Positions 14,171 through 22,232 of a DNA stretch of 22,232 bases are shown here, piece after piece. Location of the stretch: contig JBFGCT010000053.1 of assembly GCA_041581055.1 (NCBI GenBank), forward strand, positions 1 through 22,232, read 5' to 3'. Position 1 is the first letter of the stretch. Each line of letters opens with the position of its first letter. Both the position numbers and the translations under genes were made by a program. The notes under the pieces are model-generated. The model was not told the origin of the DNA and ran no database searches. It worked only from the letters and a program-made list of their open reading frames with translations. This DNA comes from JBFGCT01 sp041581055 (GTDB lineage Bacteria; Actinomycetota; Acidimicrobiia; Acidimicrobiales; Ilumatobacteraceae).

Positions 14171-14833
14171 TCAGGTCCGGTTCGACTCGACGGCGGTCAC
14201 CAGGCGGTCGAAGACCGAATCCGGGTGCCCGACGCCGTTGACCACGACGAGGCGGTTCTGGTCGCCGTAGTGCTTGATCAGCGGGAACGTCTGCTCCTCG
14301 TAGAGATCGAGCCGGCGGTTGACCGAATCGGGGGTGTCGTCGGCGCGCTGCTTGACGTCGCCGCCGCACACCTCGCAGATCCACGGGTCGGGGTCGATCG
14401 ATCCGGTCGATGTGTAGTTCGTGCCGCAGTCCTGGCAGACGCGCCGCGACGAGAGCCGCTCGAGGACGATCTCGCGTGGCACGTTGAGGTCGAGCACGAC
14501 GTCGAGCGGCTTGCCGGCGGTGATGTCGTCGAGCGCGTCGGCCTGGTCGATCGTGCGCGGGAAACCGTCGAGGATGTACCCGCGGGTCTCCGCGTCGGCG
14601 GCGGCCAGGCGTTCCTCGACCAGCCCGATCATCACGTCGTCGCCGACCAGCCCGCCGTCGTCCATGATCTTCTTCGCCATCAGCCCGAGCTCGCTGCCCT
14701 CGCGGGCGGCGCCGCGCAGCATCTCCCCGGTCGAGATGTGCGGAACGACGAAGTGCCTCGACAATCGCACGCACTGCGTGCCTTTGCCCGCACCCTGTCG
14801 CCCGAGAATGATGAGTCGGGCGCCCGGGATCAC
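14171..14833 (-). CDS. adk: Adenylate kinase, zinc-lid type
   Basis: Adk catalyses ATP + AMP = 2 ADP in the cytoplasm and balances the adenylate pool. The 220-aa product has the P-loop GRQGAGKGT (11-19), with Gln where Pro is more usual. The AMP-binding STGEMLR lies at 34-40 and GYILDGFPRT at 85-94. The LID domain carries four cysteines, C133/C136 and C153/C156, which form a structural zinc site. The start is GTG, 6 nt after the secY stop, so coupling to secY is likely. In many actinobacteria map follows adk; here a tetR gene follows instead. Confidence 0.97.
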   Translation of the reverse strand: MIPGARLIILGRQGAGKGTQCVRLSRHFVVPHISTGEMLRGAAREGSELGLMAKKIMDDGGLVGDDVMIGLVEERLAAADAETRGYILDGFPRTIDQADALDDITAGKPLDVVLDLNVPREIVLERLSSRRVCQDCGTNYTSTGSIDPDPWICEVCGGDVKQRADDTPDSVNRRLDLYEEQTFPLIKHYGDQNRLVVVNGVGHPDSVFDRLVTAVESNRT

Positions 14834-14839
14834 GCCGAC

Positions 14840-16162
<1,323 letters not shown>

Positions 16163-16271
16163 GCCAGCGTGCTCGCTTTCTCGGGTCGATGTCGGGAGGT
16201 CACGGGGCCGGTCCGAGTCGGAGCCGAGCCGTGGTTGGTCGAGCGTAGCGGCCGATGCCGCGCCGGCTCGA

Positions 16272-16784
16272 TCAGCGGTTGGCGAACTGGTTGCCTCGAA
16301 CCGCCGGGCGGCCGGCCTTGCCCTCCGCCTTGAACGGCAGTTCGATCAGCGTGACCGATCCACCGGCCGCGGTGATCGCGCTCTCGGCGGCCTTCGACAC
16401 GCCATGGGCGTGCACGTCGACCTTGGTCGTGATCTCGCCGCGGGCGAGGATCTTGGCGAACGCGTCCTTGCGGACGAGCCCGTGGGCGACGAGGGTCTCG
16501 AACGTCACGTTCGAGTCGCCGGTCTCCTCGACGAGCGCGGCGAGGGCGTGCAGGTTGACGGCCTGGTACTCGACGCGGAACGGGTTGTTGAACCCCTTGA
16601 GCTTCGGCACGCGCTGCTTGAGCGGCATCTGGCCGCCCTCGAACCCGCGGGCGACGGTGTTGCGGGCGCGCTGGCCCTTGGTCCCGCGGCCGGCGGTCTT
16701 GCCGCCCTTGCCGCCGGTCCCCCGGCCAACCCGCTTGGGGCTCTTCCTGGCGCCGGGCGCCGGTGCGAGGTCATGGACCTTCAT
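16272..16784 (-). CDS. rplO: 50S ribosomal protein uL15 (L15)
   Basis: uL15 is a late-assembling large-subunit protein with a long glycine/arginine-rich N-terminal arm. The 170-aa product begins MKVHDLAPAPGARKSPKRVG and continues RGTGGKGGKTAGRGTKGQRAR, the family arm. The globular part ends in ALIELPFKAEG-like sequence plus a short extra tail, making it somewhat longer than the roughly 145-residue E. coli protein. The start is placed at MKVHDL, 2 nt after the rpmD stop. A longer reading into rpmD is a different-frame shadow. Confidence 0.96.
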   Translation of the reverse strand: MKVHDLAPAPGARKSPKRVGRGTGGKGGKTAGRGTKGQRARNTVARGFEGGQMPLKQRVPKLKGFNNPFRVEYQAVNLHALAALVEETGDSNVTFETLVAHGLVRKDAFAKILARGEITTKVDVHAHGVSKAAESAITAAGGSVTLIELPFKAEGKAGRPAVRGNQFANR

Positions 16785-16786
16785 GG

Positions 16787-16975
16787 TCAGCTTCCTTCTT
16801 GGTCGACGTGGACCAGATGCGGGACCCGGGCGATCATGCCGCGGATCTCGGGCCGGTCGGGAAGGGTGTTGGTCGAGCCGATCTTGCCGAGGCCGAGGGC
16901 GCGCAGCGTCCCGCGGTGCTTCGGCTTGGTGCCGATCGCCGACTTGGTCTGGGTGACGGTGATCGTGTCGCTCAC
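16787..16975 (-). CDS. rpmD: 50S ribosomal protein uL30 (L30)
   Basis: uL30 is a small 23S rRNA-binding protein. The 62-aa product reads MSDTITVTQTKSAIGTKPKH, then TLRALGLGKIGSTNTLPD and ends near RGMIARVPHLVHV, matching the family along its full length. It starts with GTG overlapping the rpsE stop (GTGA) and ends 2 nt before rplO. Reinitiation or coupling is therefore very likely in the order rpsE-rpmD-rplO. Confidence 0.95.
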   Translation of the reverse strand: MSDTITVTQTKSAIGTKPKHRGTLRALGLGKIGSTNTLPDRPEIRGMIARVPHLVHVDQEGS

Positions 16976-17595
16976 GAGCCACCTCCGGCGCCGGCGGTTT
17001 CGGCCTTGCGCTCCTTCTGGCGCTCGTTGTATGCGTTGAGCAGGCCCTTCGGCACGAACTCCTCGGCGGGCAGGCCGCGGCGGGCGGCGATCTCGTCGGG
17101 CCGCTCGAGGGACTTGAGCCCCTGGATCGTGGCCCGCGCGACGTTGATGTGGTTGGCCGAGCCGAGCGACTTGCACAGCACGTCGTGGACGCCGGCCTCT
17201 TCGAGGATGACGCGCGCCGCGCCGCCGGCGATCACGCCGGTACCGGCCGCGGCCGGCTTCATCATCACGCGGCCGCCGCCGGTGCGCCCGATCACCGGGT
17301 GGATGATCGTGCGGCCGGCCATCGGCACCTCGAACAGGTTGCGCTTGGCCTCCTCGGTGCCCTTCTGGATCGCCAGCGGCACCTCCTTGGCCTTGCCGTA
17401 CCCGAGCCCGACGCGGCCGTTGCCGTCGCCGATGACCACGAGGGCCGTGAACGAGAACCTCCGGCCGCCCTTGACGACCTTGGCGACGCGGTTGATCGTG
17501 ATGACGCGGGACTCCCGCAGGCCACCTTCGTCCTCGCGGTCGTTGCGGCCGTCCCGGCTGTCGCGGCCGAAACCTGGGTTGCTTCCGTTTGCCAT
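16972..17595 (-). CDS. rpsE: 30S ribosomal protein uS5 (S5)
   Basis: uS5 lines the mRNA entry tunnel and affects decoding accuracy. The 207-aa product has a polar N-terminal extension (MANGSNPGFGRDSRDGRN). It is followed by the S5 double-stranded-RNA-binding domain (RRFSFTALVVIGDGNGRVG, GYGKAKEVPLAI) and the C-terminal domain (VHDVLCKSLGSANHINVAR). The start is the ATG that overlaps the rplR stop as TGATG. An in-frame start 54 codons earlier lies wholly inside rplR and encodes only Arg-rich shadow sequence, so it was not used. Confidence 0.97.
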   Translation of the reverse strand: MANGSNPGFGRDSRDGRNDREDEGGLRESRVITINRVAKVVKGGRRFSFTALVVIGDGNGRVGLGYGKAKEVPLAIQKGTEEAKRNLFEVPMAGRTIIHPVIGRTGGGRVMMKPAAAGTGVIAGGAARVILEEAGVHDVLCKSLGSANHINVARATIQGLKSLERPDEIAARRGLPAEEFVPKGLLNAYNERQKERKAETAGAGGGS

Positions 17596-17963
17596 CAGAA
17601 CTCCAGTCCTGCTTCTCGGGCGGCGGACGCCACGGCGGCGATCCGGCCGTGGTAGGCGAAGCCCCCACGGTCGAACACGACGCGGTCGACGCCGGCGGCC
17701 TTGGCCCGCTCGGCGACGAGCGAGCCGACGCGGGCCGCGGCCTCGACGCTCGAACACGACCCGGCCGCCCGCTGGTCGGCCTCGGTGGTCGAGGCCGCGG
17801 CGAGCGTGGTGCCCGAGTCGTCGTCGATGACCTGCACCGACAGATGCTTGTTGGAACGGAACACCGCGACGCGCGGGCGTGCGGCGGTGCCGTGGATCTT
17901 CTTGCGCACCCGGCGGTGGCGGCGGAGGCGGCCACTGCGTCGTTTTTCGGCGGTCTTGCTCAT
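17595..17963 (-). CDS. rplR: 50S ribosomal protein uL18 (L18)
   Basis: uL18 binds 5S rRNA and helps place it in the central protuberance. The 122-aa product has the basic N-terminus (SGRLRRHRRVRKKIHGT), then RPRVAVFRSNKHLSVQVIDD and the C-terminal VDRVVFDRGGFAYHGRIAAV, all family hallmarks. It follows rplF by 11 nt, and its stop codon shares one base with the rpsE start. Confidence 0.97.
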   Translation of the reverse strand: MSKTAEKRRSGRLRRHRRVRKKIHGTAARPRVAVFRSNKHLSVQVIDDDSGTTLAAASTTEADQRAAGSCSSVEAAARVGSLVAERAKAAGVDRVVFDRGGFAYHGRIAAVASAAREAGLEF

Positions 17964-17974
17964 CGAGGTCTCCG

Positions 17975-18517
17975 TTACTTCTTCCCGGCCTTGCCGGCCT
18001 TGCGCAGAATGCGCTCGCCGGCGTAGCGGACGCCCTTGCCCTTGTAGGGCTCGGGCTTGCGGATGCTGCGGATATTGGCCGCGACCTGGCCGACGATCTC
18101 CTTGTCGATGCCGGTCACGATGATCTGCGTCTGCTGCGGAACCTCGAACGTGATGCCGTCGGGAGCCGACACGTCGACCGGATGGCTGAAGCCCAGGTTC
18201 AGCCGCAGCGAGTTCGGCCCCTTCGCCTCGGCGCGATAGCCGACGCCGTGGATCTCGAGCTCCTTCTTGAAGCCGTCGGTGACACCGATGACCATGTTGT
18301 TGACCAGGCTGCGGGTCAGACCGTGCAGCGCCTTGGTCTTGTTCTCGTCGTTCGGGCGCTCGACGTTGACGGACTCGCCGTCGACGACGACGGTGATCAG
18401 GCTGGGCACGTCGCGGACGAGTGCGCCCTTGGGGCCCTTGACCGAGATCGTGCTGCCGGACACCGAGACGTCGACGCCCGACGGGACGGCGATGGGTGCC
18501 TTACCGATGCGAGACAT
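17975..18517 (-). CDS. rplF: 50S ribosomal protein uL6 (L6)
   Basis: uL6 binds near the sarcin-ricin loop where translation factors dock. The 180-aa product starts MSRIGKAPIAVPSGVDV and contains VKGPKGAL in the first L6 repeat. It ends with the signature KPEPYKGKGVRYAGERILRK of the second repeat. It lies between rpsH (9 nt) and rplR (11 nt) in the standard spc order. Confidence 0.98.
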   Translation of the reverse strand: MSRIGKAPIAVPSGVDVSVSGSTISVKGPKGALVRDVPSLITVVVDGESVNVERPNDENKTKALHGLTRSLVNNMVIGVTDGFKKELEIHGVGYRAEAKGPNSLRLNLGFSHPVDVSAPDGITFEVPQQTQIIVTGIDKEIVGQVAANIRSIRKPEPYKGKGVRYAGERILRKAGKAGKK

Positions 18518-18526
18518 TGGGGCTCC

Positions 18527-18928
18527 TCACCAGACGAAACAGAGGACCTCGCCGCCCACGTTGCGCTTGCGCGCTTCGCGGTCGGTCATGAGGCCATGCG
18601 AGGTGGACAGGACGGCGACCCCGAGCCCGCCGAGGACACGGGGGACGTCGTTGGCGCCGCGGTAGACGCGCAGGCCGGGGGTCGAAATGCGCCGGAGGCC
18701 GGCGATCGTGCGATCGCGGTCCGGCGAGTACTTCATGTGAATCGTCAGGACGTCGCCCACGCCCTTGGGCGACGGGCTGGTCTCGAAGCCGACGATGTAG
18801 CCCTCCTTCTGGAGGACGTCGGCCAGCGCGACCTTCTGCTTGGACGAGGGCATGCGCACCTCGTCGTGCTTCGCGGTGTTCGCATTGCGAACCCGGGTGA
18901 GCATGTCGGCGATTGGATCGGTCATCAT
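18527..18928 (-). CDS. rpsH: 30S ribosomal protein uS8 (S8)
   Basis: uS8 binds the 16S rRNA central domain; in E. coli it is also the repressor of the spc operon. The 133-aa product reads MMTDPIADMLTRVRNAN at the start and STSHGLMTDREARKRNVGGE at the end, both diagnostic. GAGGGAG lies 8 nt before the first of two adjacent ATG codons, which decides the start. Whether S8 controls this operon as in E. coli cannot be told from the sequence. Confidence 0.98.
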   Translation of the reverse strand: MMTDPIADMLTRVRNANTAKHDEVRMPSSKQKVALADVLQKEGYIVGFETSPSPKGVGDVLTIHMKYSPDRDRTIAGLRRISTPGLRVYRGANDVPRVLGGLGVAVLSTSHGLMTDREARKRNVGGEVLCFVW

Positions 18929-18941
18929 TGTGTTGTCTCCC

Positions 18942-19127
18942 TCACCACGACGACTTCGTCAGACCGGGGATCTCACCGGCGTGTGCCAACTCGCGCAGGC
19001 AGACGCGGCAGAGTCCGAACTTGCGGTACACCGAGCGGGCTCGCCCGCAGCGGCGACACCGCGTGTAGCCGCGGACCTTGAACTTCGGCTTGCGATTGGC
19101 CTTGTTGATGAGTGCTTGCTTTGCCAT
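18942..19127 (-). CDS. rpsZ: 30S ribosomal protein uS14, zinc-binding type Z
   Basis: uS14 is a small head protein near the mRNA and A/P sites. The 61-aa product is the short zinc form: MAKQALINKANRKPKFKVRG followed by CRRC (C24, C27) and CRVC (C40, C43), the four zinc ligands. It ends in EIPGLTKSSW, the usual C-terminus. The presence of zinc-type uS14 and zinc-type bL36 together suggests that the zinc-free paralogues, if any, lie elsewhere. Confidence 0.98.
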   Translation of the reverse strand: MAKQALINKANRKPKFKVRGYTRCRRCGRARSVYRKFGLCRVCLRELAHAGEIPGLTKSSW

Positions 19128-19150
19128 AAGTATCTCTGGTTCTCAGTTCA

Positions 19151-19783
19151 CTAGCGCTTGCCGAAGTTGGGGTTCTTGCGGCGCTTCTTGCGCGGCGCGT
19201 TGTCCGCCTCGACGCCCTTCTTGAAGGGAAAGCCGAACGCTTCGAGCAGCGCCGTGCCGGCCTCGTCGTCGTCGGCGGTCGTCACGATCGTGATGTCCAT
19301 GCCCCGCGGCTGGTCGGCCTTGTCGGGGTCGATCTCGGCGAACATCGTCTGCTCGTTGAGGCCGAACGTGTAGTTGCCGTGACCGTCCCATGAGTGGGCC
19401 GGCAGCCCGCGGAAGTCGCGGATGCGGGGAATGGCGACCGACACGAGCCGGTCGAGGAACTCCCACATGCGATCGCCGCGGATGGTCACCTTCGCCCCGA
19501 TCGCCTGGCCCTCGCGGAGCTTGAAGTTGGCGACGGACTTCTTCGCCTTGGTGACGACCGGCTTCTGGCCGGAGATCACCGTCAGGTCGTGGACCGCGCC
19601 GTCGAGCAGGGACGGCTGGCCGGCGGCCCGGCCGACGCCCATGTTGATGACGATCTTCTCGAAGGTCGGAACCTGCATCACGTTGGCGATCGCGAGGTCG
19701 CTCTGCAGCTTGGCCTTGATCTCGTCGTGGTACCTGGTCTTCAACCGCGGCGCCAACGCGGTCCCGGTCATCGTGTCGGTCAC
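19151..19783 (-). CDS. rplE: 50S ribosomal protein uL5 (L5)
   Basis: uL5 binds 5S rRNA and bridges to the 30S head. The 210-aa product is longer than the usual 180-187 residues because of a short N-terminal leader and a basic C-terminal tail (RKKRRKNPNFGKR). The core is typical: MQVPTFEKIVINMGVGRA, GQKPVVTKAKKSVANFKLRE, RGDRMWEFLDRLVSVAIPR and DFRGL. The start is GTG, overlapping the rplX stop as GTGA, with a strong GAGG 7 nt upstream. A later ATG (four codons on) has no such signal. Confidence 0.97.
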   Translation of the reverse strand: MTDTMTGTALAPRLKTRYHDEIKAKLQSDLAIANVMQVPTFEKIVINMGVGRAAGQPSLLDGAVHDLTVISGQKPVVTKAKKSVANFKLREGQAIGAKVTIRGDRMWEFLDRLVSVAIPRIRDFRGLPAHSWDGHGNYTFGLNEQTMFAEIDPDKADQPRGMDITIVTTADDDEAGTALLEAFGFPFKKGVEADNAPRKKRRKNPNFGKR

Positions 19784-20085
19784 TTGATCACCTCGCCGCT
19801 CGGTCGGGCGACGCGCACCTTCGTGCCGTCGTCCTGGATCTTGTAGCCGACCCGGACCTTCTTGCCGTTGTGGACGAGCATCACGTTGCTGGCGTCCAGC
19901 GGCATGTCCTTGTCGATGATGCCGCCCGGCTCGTTGGCCCGCAGCGGGCGCTGGTGCTTGTTCGCCACGTTGATCCCGTTGACGATGATCTTGTTCTTCT
20001 TGGGGAAGACGAAGGCGACCTCGCCCTGCTTGCCCTTGTCCTTGCCGGTGATCACCTCGACGGTGTCACCCTTCTTGATCTTCAC
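19780..20085 (-). CDS. rplX: 50S ribosomal protein uL24 (L24)
   Basis: uL24 starts 50S assembly and sits near the exit tunnel. The 101-aa product opens with a KOW motif (IKKGDTVEVITGKDKGKQGE) and continues with VNGINVANKHQRP and GGIIDKDMPLDASNVMLV, which are all family patterns. It begins 2 nt after rplN and ends inside the rplE start codon, so it is translationally linked on both sides. Confidence 0.98.
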   Translation of the reverse strand: MKIKKGDTVEVITGKDKGKQGEVAFVFPKKNKIIVNGINVANKHQRPLRANEPGGIIDKDMPLDASNVMLVHNGKKVRVGYKIQDDGTKVRVARPSGEVIK

Positions 20086-20087
20086 GG

Positions 20088-20456
20088 TTACAGCACCTCC
20101 GGGGCGAGCGACACGATGCGCATGAACTTGCGGTCACGGAGTTCCCGGCCGACCGGGCCGAAGATGCGCGTGCCGCGCGGGGTCAGGTCGTCCTTGATGA
20201 GGACGGCGGCGTTCTCGTCGAAGCGGATGTAGCTGCCGTCGGGACGGCGCTTCTCCTTCTTCGTGCGCACGACGACGCACTTGACGACCTCGCCCTTCTT
20301 GACGGCGGCGCCGGGCATCGCATCCTTGACGGTGGCGACGAAGATGTCGCCGATCGAGGCGTAGCGCCGACGGGTGCCGCCGAGCACCTTGATGCACAGC
20401 ACTTCTTTTGCGCCGCTGTTGTCGGCAACGCGCAGTCTGGACTCTTGCTGGATCAT
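20088..20456 (-). CDS. rplN: 50S ribosomal protein uL14 (L14)
   Basis: uL14 forms an intersubunit bridge with the 30S. The 122-aa product, exactly the usual length, begins MIQQESRLRVADNSGAKEVL. It contains GDIFVATVKDAMPGAAVKKG, VVRTKKEKRRPDGSYIRFDE and FGPVGRELRDRKFMRIVSLA, an essentially complete family consensus. It lies 7 nt after rpsQ. Confidence 0.98.
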   Translation of the reverse strand: MIQQESRLRVADNSGAKEVLCIKVLGGTRRRYASIGDIFVATVKDAMPGAAVKKGEVVKCVVVRTKKEKRRPDGSYIRFDENAAVLIKDDLTPRGTRIFGPVGRELRDRKFMRIVSLAPEVL

Positions 20457-20463
20457 CGTCGGC

Positions 20464-20823
20464 TCACTTCGCCCGTTCGAGGATGTCGGTGACGCGCCAG
20501 CGCTTGCTCTTGCTCATCGGGCGGGTCTCCATCACGCGGACCTTGTCGCCGATGTTGGCGTCGTTGGCCTCGTCGTGGGCGTAGAGCTTCTTGGTCCGCA
20601 GGACGAACTTGTTGTACTTCGCGTGACGCACGCGGTCGACGACGGCCACGACGGCGGTCTTGTCCATCTTGTCCGAGACGACGACGCCCTCGCGGGTCTT
20701 GCGCGCCGCCCGGTCGGCGGTCTCCGTGTCGACGGCCGTGTTGGTCGCCGTGTCGACGGGGGCGCCCTCGGTCGGGGCGTCGGTCGTGTCGGCGGTCGCG
20801 GTTGCGGTTGCGGTCTCTGCCAT
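20464..20823 (-). CDS. rpsQ: 30S ribosomal protein uS17 (S17) with a Thr/Ala-rich N-terminal extension
   Basis: uS17 is a primary 16S rRNA-binding protein. The conserved core covers the last 75 or so residues (REGVVVSDKMDKTAVVAVVD, YAHDEANDANIGDKVRVMET, RPMSKSKRWRVTDIL). In front of it is an acidic, Thr/Ala-rich, probably disordered extension of about 45 residues (MAETATATATADTTDAPTEG). Long N-terminal extensions on uS17 are known in Mycobacterium. The start used has AAGGA 6 nt upstream. Alternative in-frame ATGs 6 and 9 codons earlier exist; the earliest overlaps the rpmC stop as ATGA and could serve in coupling, but has no good ribosome-binding site. Confidence 0.93.
   Translation of the reverse strand: MAETATATATADTTDAPTEGAPVDTATNTAVDTETADRAARKTREGVVVSDKMDKTAVVAVVDRVRHAKYNKFVLRTKKLYAHDEANDANIGDKVRVMETRPMSKSKRWRVTDILERAK
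20793..20816. repeat. Hexanucleotide tandem repeat in the 5' end of rpsQ
   Basis: Four imperfect copies of CGGTTG (CGGTCG, CGGTTG, CGGTTG, CGGTCT) encode the alternating Ala-Thr stretch of the uS17 extension. Slippage here would change the extension length in steps of two residues without changing the frame. Confidence 0.6.
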
Positions 20824-20846
20824 GTCGGTTCCTTCAGTCATCTCGG

Positions 20847-21068
20847 TCATGCCGACTGTGCGGCCTCGGCCGCGGCGATCTCGCGCTGGCGGATGAGGGT
20901 GTTGATGCGGGCGATCTGCCGCCGGACCTTGCCGATCTCGGCGGTGTTGTCCAGCTGGCCGGTCGCGTTGCGGAAGCGCAGGTTGAGCGCTTCCTGCTTG
21001 GTCGCCTTCAGCTCGTCGATCAGTTCGCCGAGGCTGAGGTCGGCCAGGTCGGCGGCTTTCTTGGCCAT
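20847..21068 (-). CDS. rpmC: 50S ribosomal protein uL29 (L29)
   Basis: uL29 lies at the tunnel exit and helps bind the signal recognition particle and trigger factor. The 73-aa product is two helices, LSLGELIDELKATKQEALNL and then FRNATGQLDNTAEIGKVRRQ, with IARINTLIRQRE closing the core. All of these fit the family. It begins 1 nt after rplP, and its TGA overlaps the first possible rpsQ start. Confidence 0.97.
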   Translation of the reverse strand: MAKKAADLADLSLGELIDELKATKQEALNLRFRNATGQLDNTAEIGKVRRQIARINTLIRQREIAAAEAAQSA

Positions 21069-21069
21069 C

Positions 21070-21486
21070 TCAGATCTCCTCTTCGCGGGTGATGATGCGG
21101 GCCCGGATCGGCAGCTTCTGGATCGCCTTGTTGAGCGCCACCCTGGCCTGCTCCTCGTTGGGGAACGAGAGCTCGAACAGCGTGCGGCCCGGCCGCACGA
21201 CCGCCACCCAGAACTCCGGGTTGCCCTTGCCCGAGCCCATGCGGGTCTCGGCGGGCTTCTTGGTCACCGGCTTGTCCGGGAACACGTTGATCCAGACCTT
21301 CCCGCCGCGCTTGATCGAGCGCGTCATGGCGATACGGGCGGCCTCGATCTGGCGGGCGGTGATCCACCCGGGCTCCAGTGCCTGGATGCCGTATTCGCCG
21401 AAGTTCAGGCCGGAGCCACCCTTGGTCAGGCCGCGGGTGCGGCCGCGATGGTGTTTGCGATGGGCGACCTTGCGGGGCATCAGCAT
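21070..21486 (-). CDS. rplP: 50S ribosomal protein uL16 (L16)
   Basis: uL16 sits beside the A-site tRNA and the peptidyl-transferase region. The 138-aa product starts MLMPRKVAHRKHHRGRTRGL and contains GLNFGEYGIQALEPGWITA, RQIEAARIAMTR and KVWINVFPDKPVTKKP, the family signatures. The first ATG is preferred over a second two codons later because AGGGG lies 8 nt before it and the MLMP start is typical. It follows rpsC by 14 nt. Confidence 0.98.
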   Translation of the reverse strand: MLMPRKVAHRKHHRGRTRGLTKGGSGLNFGEYGIQALEPGWITARQIEAARIAMTRSIKRGGKVWINVFPDKPVTKKPAETRMGSGKGNPEFWVAVVRPGRTLFELSFPNEEQARVALNKAIQKLPIRARIITREEEI

Positions 21487-21500
21487 GAGTCGGTCCCCTT

Positions 21501-22232
21501 TCAGTCCTCGCCGCGGAAGTGCGGCGTCTCGTGGGCCTCGCCCTGCGCGGTGCGCCGGGCGATCGCCTCTTCCTCGTCGAGCAGCTTCTCGAGCTCGGGA
21601 TCGGCTTCCTTGATCAACGGCTGCGCGTCCGGCTCGGGCGCCGCCGCAGCCGCCGGCCGGGCCGCCGACGACACGACCTTGCGCGGTCCGGCCTGCCCCG
21701 AGGTCTCCCCGACGGCCATCGCCGCCTCACGGGCGATCTTGTCCTCGTTGAGCTTCTTGTAGGGCGTGATGTCGCCCTTGTAGATCCAGACCTTCACCCC
21801 GACGCGGCCGGAGGTGGTCTTCGCCTCGCGCATGCCGTAATCGATGTCGGCGCGCAGCGTGTGCAGCGGAACCCGCCCCTCGCGGTACCACTCGGTGCGG
21901 CTCATCTCGGCGCCGCCGAGGCGGCCGGAGCACTGCACGCGAATGCCGAGGGCGCCGGCGCGCTGTGCGTTCTGCACCGCCCGCTTCATCGCCCGGCGGA
22001 AGGCGATCCGGTTGACGAGCTGGTCGGCGACACCCTGGGCGATCAGCGCGGCGTCGAGCTCGGGGGTCTTGATCTCGACGATGTTGAGCTGGATCTTCGG
22101 GTTGCCGGTGATGTCGGTGATCATCTTGCGCCGCTCGTCGGCCTGGGCGCCGCGGCGACCGATGACGATGCCCGGGCGGGCGGTGTGCACGTCGACGCGC
22201 AGCTTGTCGCGGGTGCGCTCGATCTCGATGCG
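21501..22232 (-). CDS. rpsC: 30S ribosomal protein uS3 (S3), N-terminus cut by window edge
   Basis: uS3 lines the mRNA entry channel and has helicase activity together with uS4 and uS5. The visible frame is open to the last base of the window, where it reads RIEIERTRDKLRVDVHTARP. The true start is therefore outside the window, and an internal GTG at VHTARP should not be taken as the start. The KH domain with its GRRG loop (GIVIGRRGAQADERRKMI) is followed by the S3 C-terminal domain (GIRVQCSGRLGGAEMSRTEW, REGRVPLHTLRADIDYG, GVKVWIYKGD). After it comes an Ala/Pro- and then Glu-rich tail of about 60 residues that goes beyond the conserved core. Confidence 0.97.
   Translation of the reverse strand, partial: RIEIERTRDKLRVDVHTARPGIVIGRRGAQADERRKMITDITGNPKIQLNIVEIKTPELDAALIAQGVADQLVNRIAFRRAMKRAVQNAQRAGALGIRVQCSGRLGGAEMSRTEWYREGRVPLHTLRADIDYGMREAKTTSGRVGVKVWIYKGDITPYKKLNEDKIAREAAMAVGETSGQAGPRKVVSSAARPAAAAAPEPDAQPLIKEADPELEKLLDEEEAIARRTAQGEAHETPHFRGED

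Noticed and set aside
17596..17757. Upstream in-frame extension of uS5
   Set aside because: It is fully inside rplR, Arg-rich, and unlike any uS5 N-terminus; MANGSNPG at the rplR stop is the natural start.

Overview
The window is a GC-rich bacterial chromosome segment (roughly two-thirds G+C by eye). It is dominated by one long run of minus-strand housekeeping genes: the S10/spc/alpha ribosomal protein cluster followed by rplM-rpsI-glmM-glmS-acpS. Gene order, zinc-type uS14, a long N-terminal extension on uS17, a 74-residue IF-1 and high GC all point to an actinobacterium. The very long GlmS and the style of the IF-1 and adenylate kinase sequences make me favour the class Acidimicrobiia (Ilumatobacter-like). 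That class assignment is inference, not a database result.

Read in the direction of transcription (right to left), the layout is as follows. (1) Positions 22232-16272 hold rpsC (5' end outside the window), rplP, rpmC, rpsQ, rplN, rplX, rplE, rpsZ, rpsH, rplF, rplR, rpsE, rpmD and rplO. They are packed with gaps of 0-22 nt and several stop/start overlaps that imply translational coupling. (2) secY and adk follow. (3) A TetR-family regulator lies where many actinobacteria carry map (methionine aminopeptidase); map is absent here. (4) infA, which appears to start at a CTG codon, is followed by rpmJ, rpsM, rpsK, rpsD, rpoA, rplQ and truA. (5) A two-gene interruption separates truA from rplM: a plus-strand PAS-PAS-GGDEF-EAL cyclic-di-GMP protein that overlaps the 3' end of truA convergently by 28 bp, and a divergent minus-strand GT4-type glycosyltransferase. 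(6) rplM-rpsI then resumes from what looks like its own promoter and runs into glmM, an unusually long glmS (1120 codons) and the first 34 codons of acpS at the left edge.

The genes build the ribosome (small- and large-subunit proteins), start translation (IF-1), insert membrane proteins (SecY), make RNA polymerase alpha, modify tRNA (TruA), balance adenylates (Adk), and feed cell-envelope synthesis (GlmS and GlmM towards UDP-GlcNAc; AcpS towards active acyl carrier protein). The accessory pieces are the TetR regulator, the c-di-GMP protein and the glycosyltransferase.

I found no strong candidate for a wholly new multi-gene system; most of the window is conserved core genome. The observations most worth a second look are the rebuilt GlmS with internal insertions and a new C-terminal domain, the CTG start of infA, the palindrome inside the rplM promoter spacer, and the palindrome in front of tetR. 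No tRNA, rRNA, CRISPR array, transposase or insertion sequence was seen. No stretch longer than 300 bases lacks a gene.
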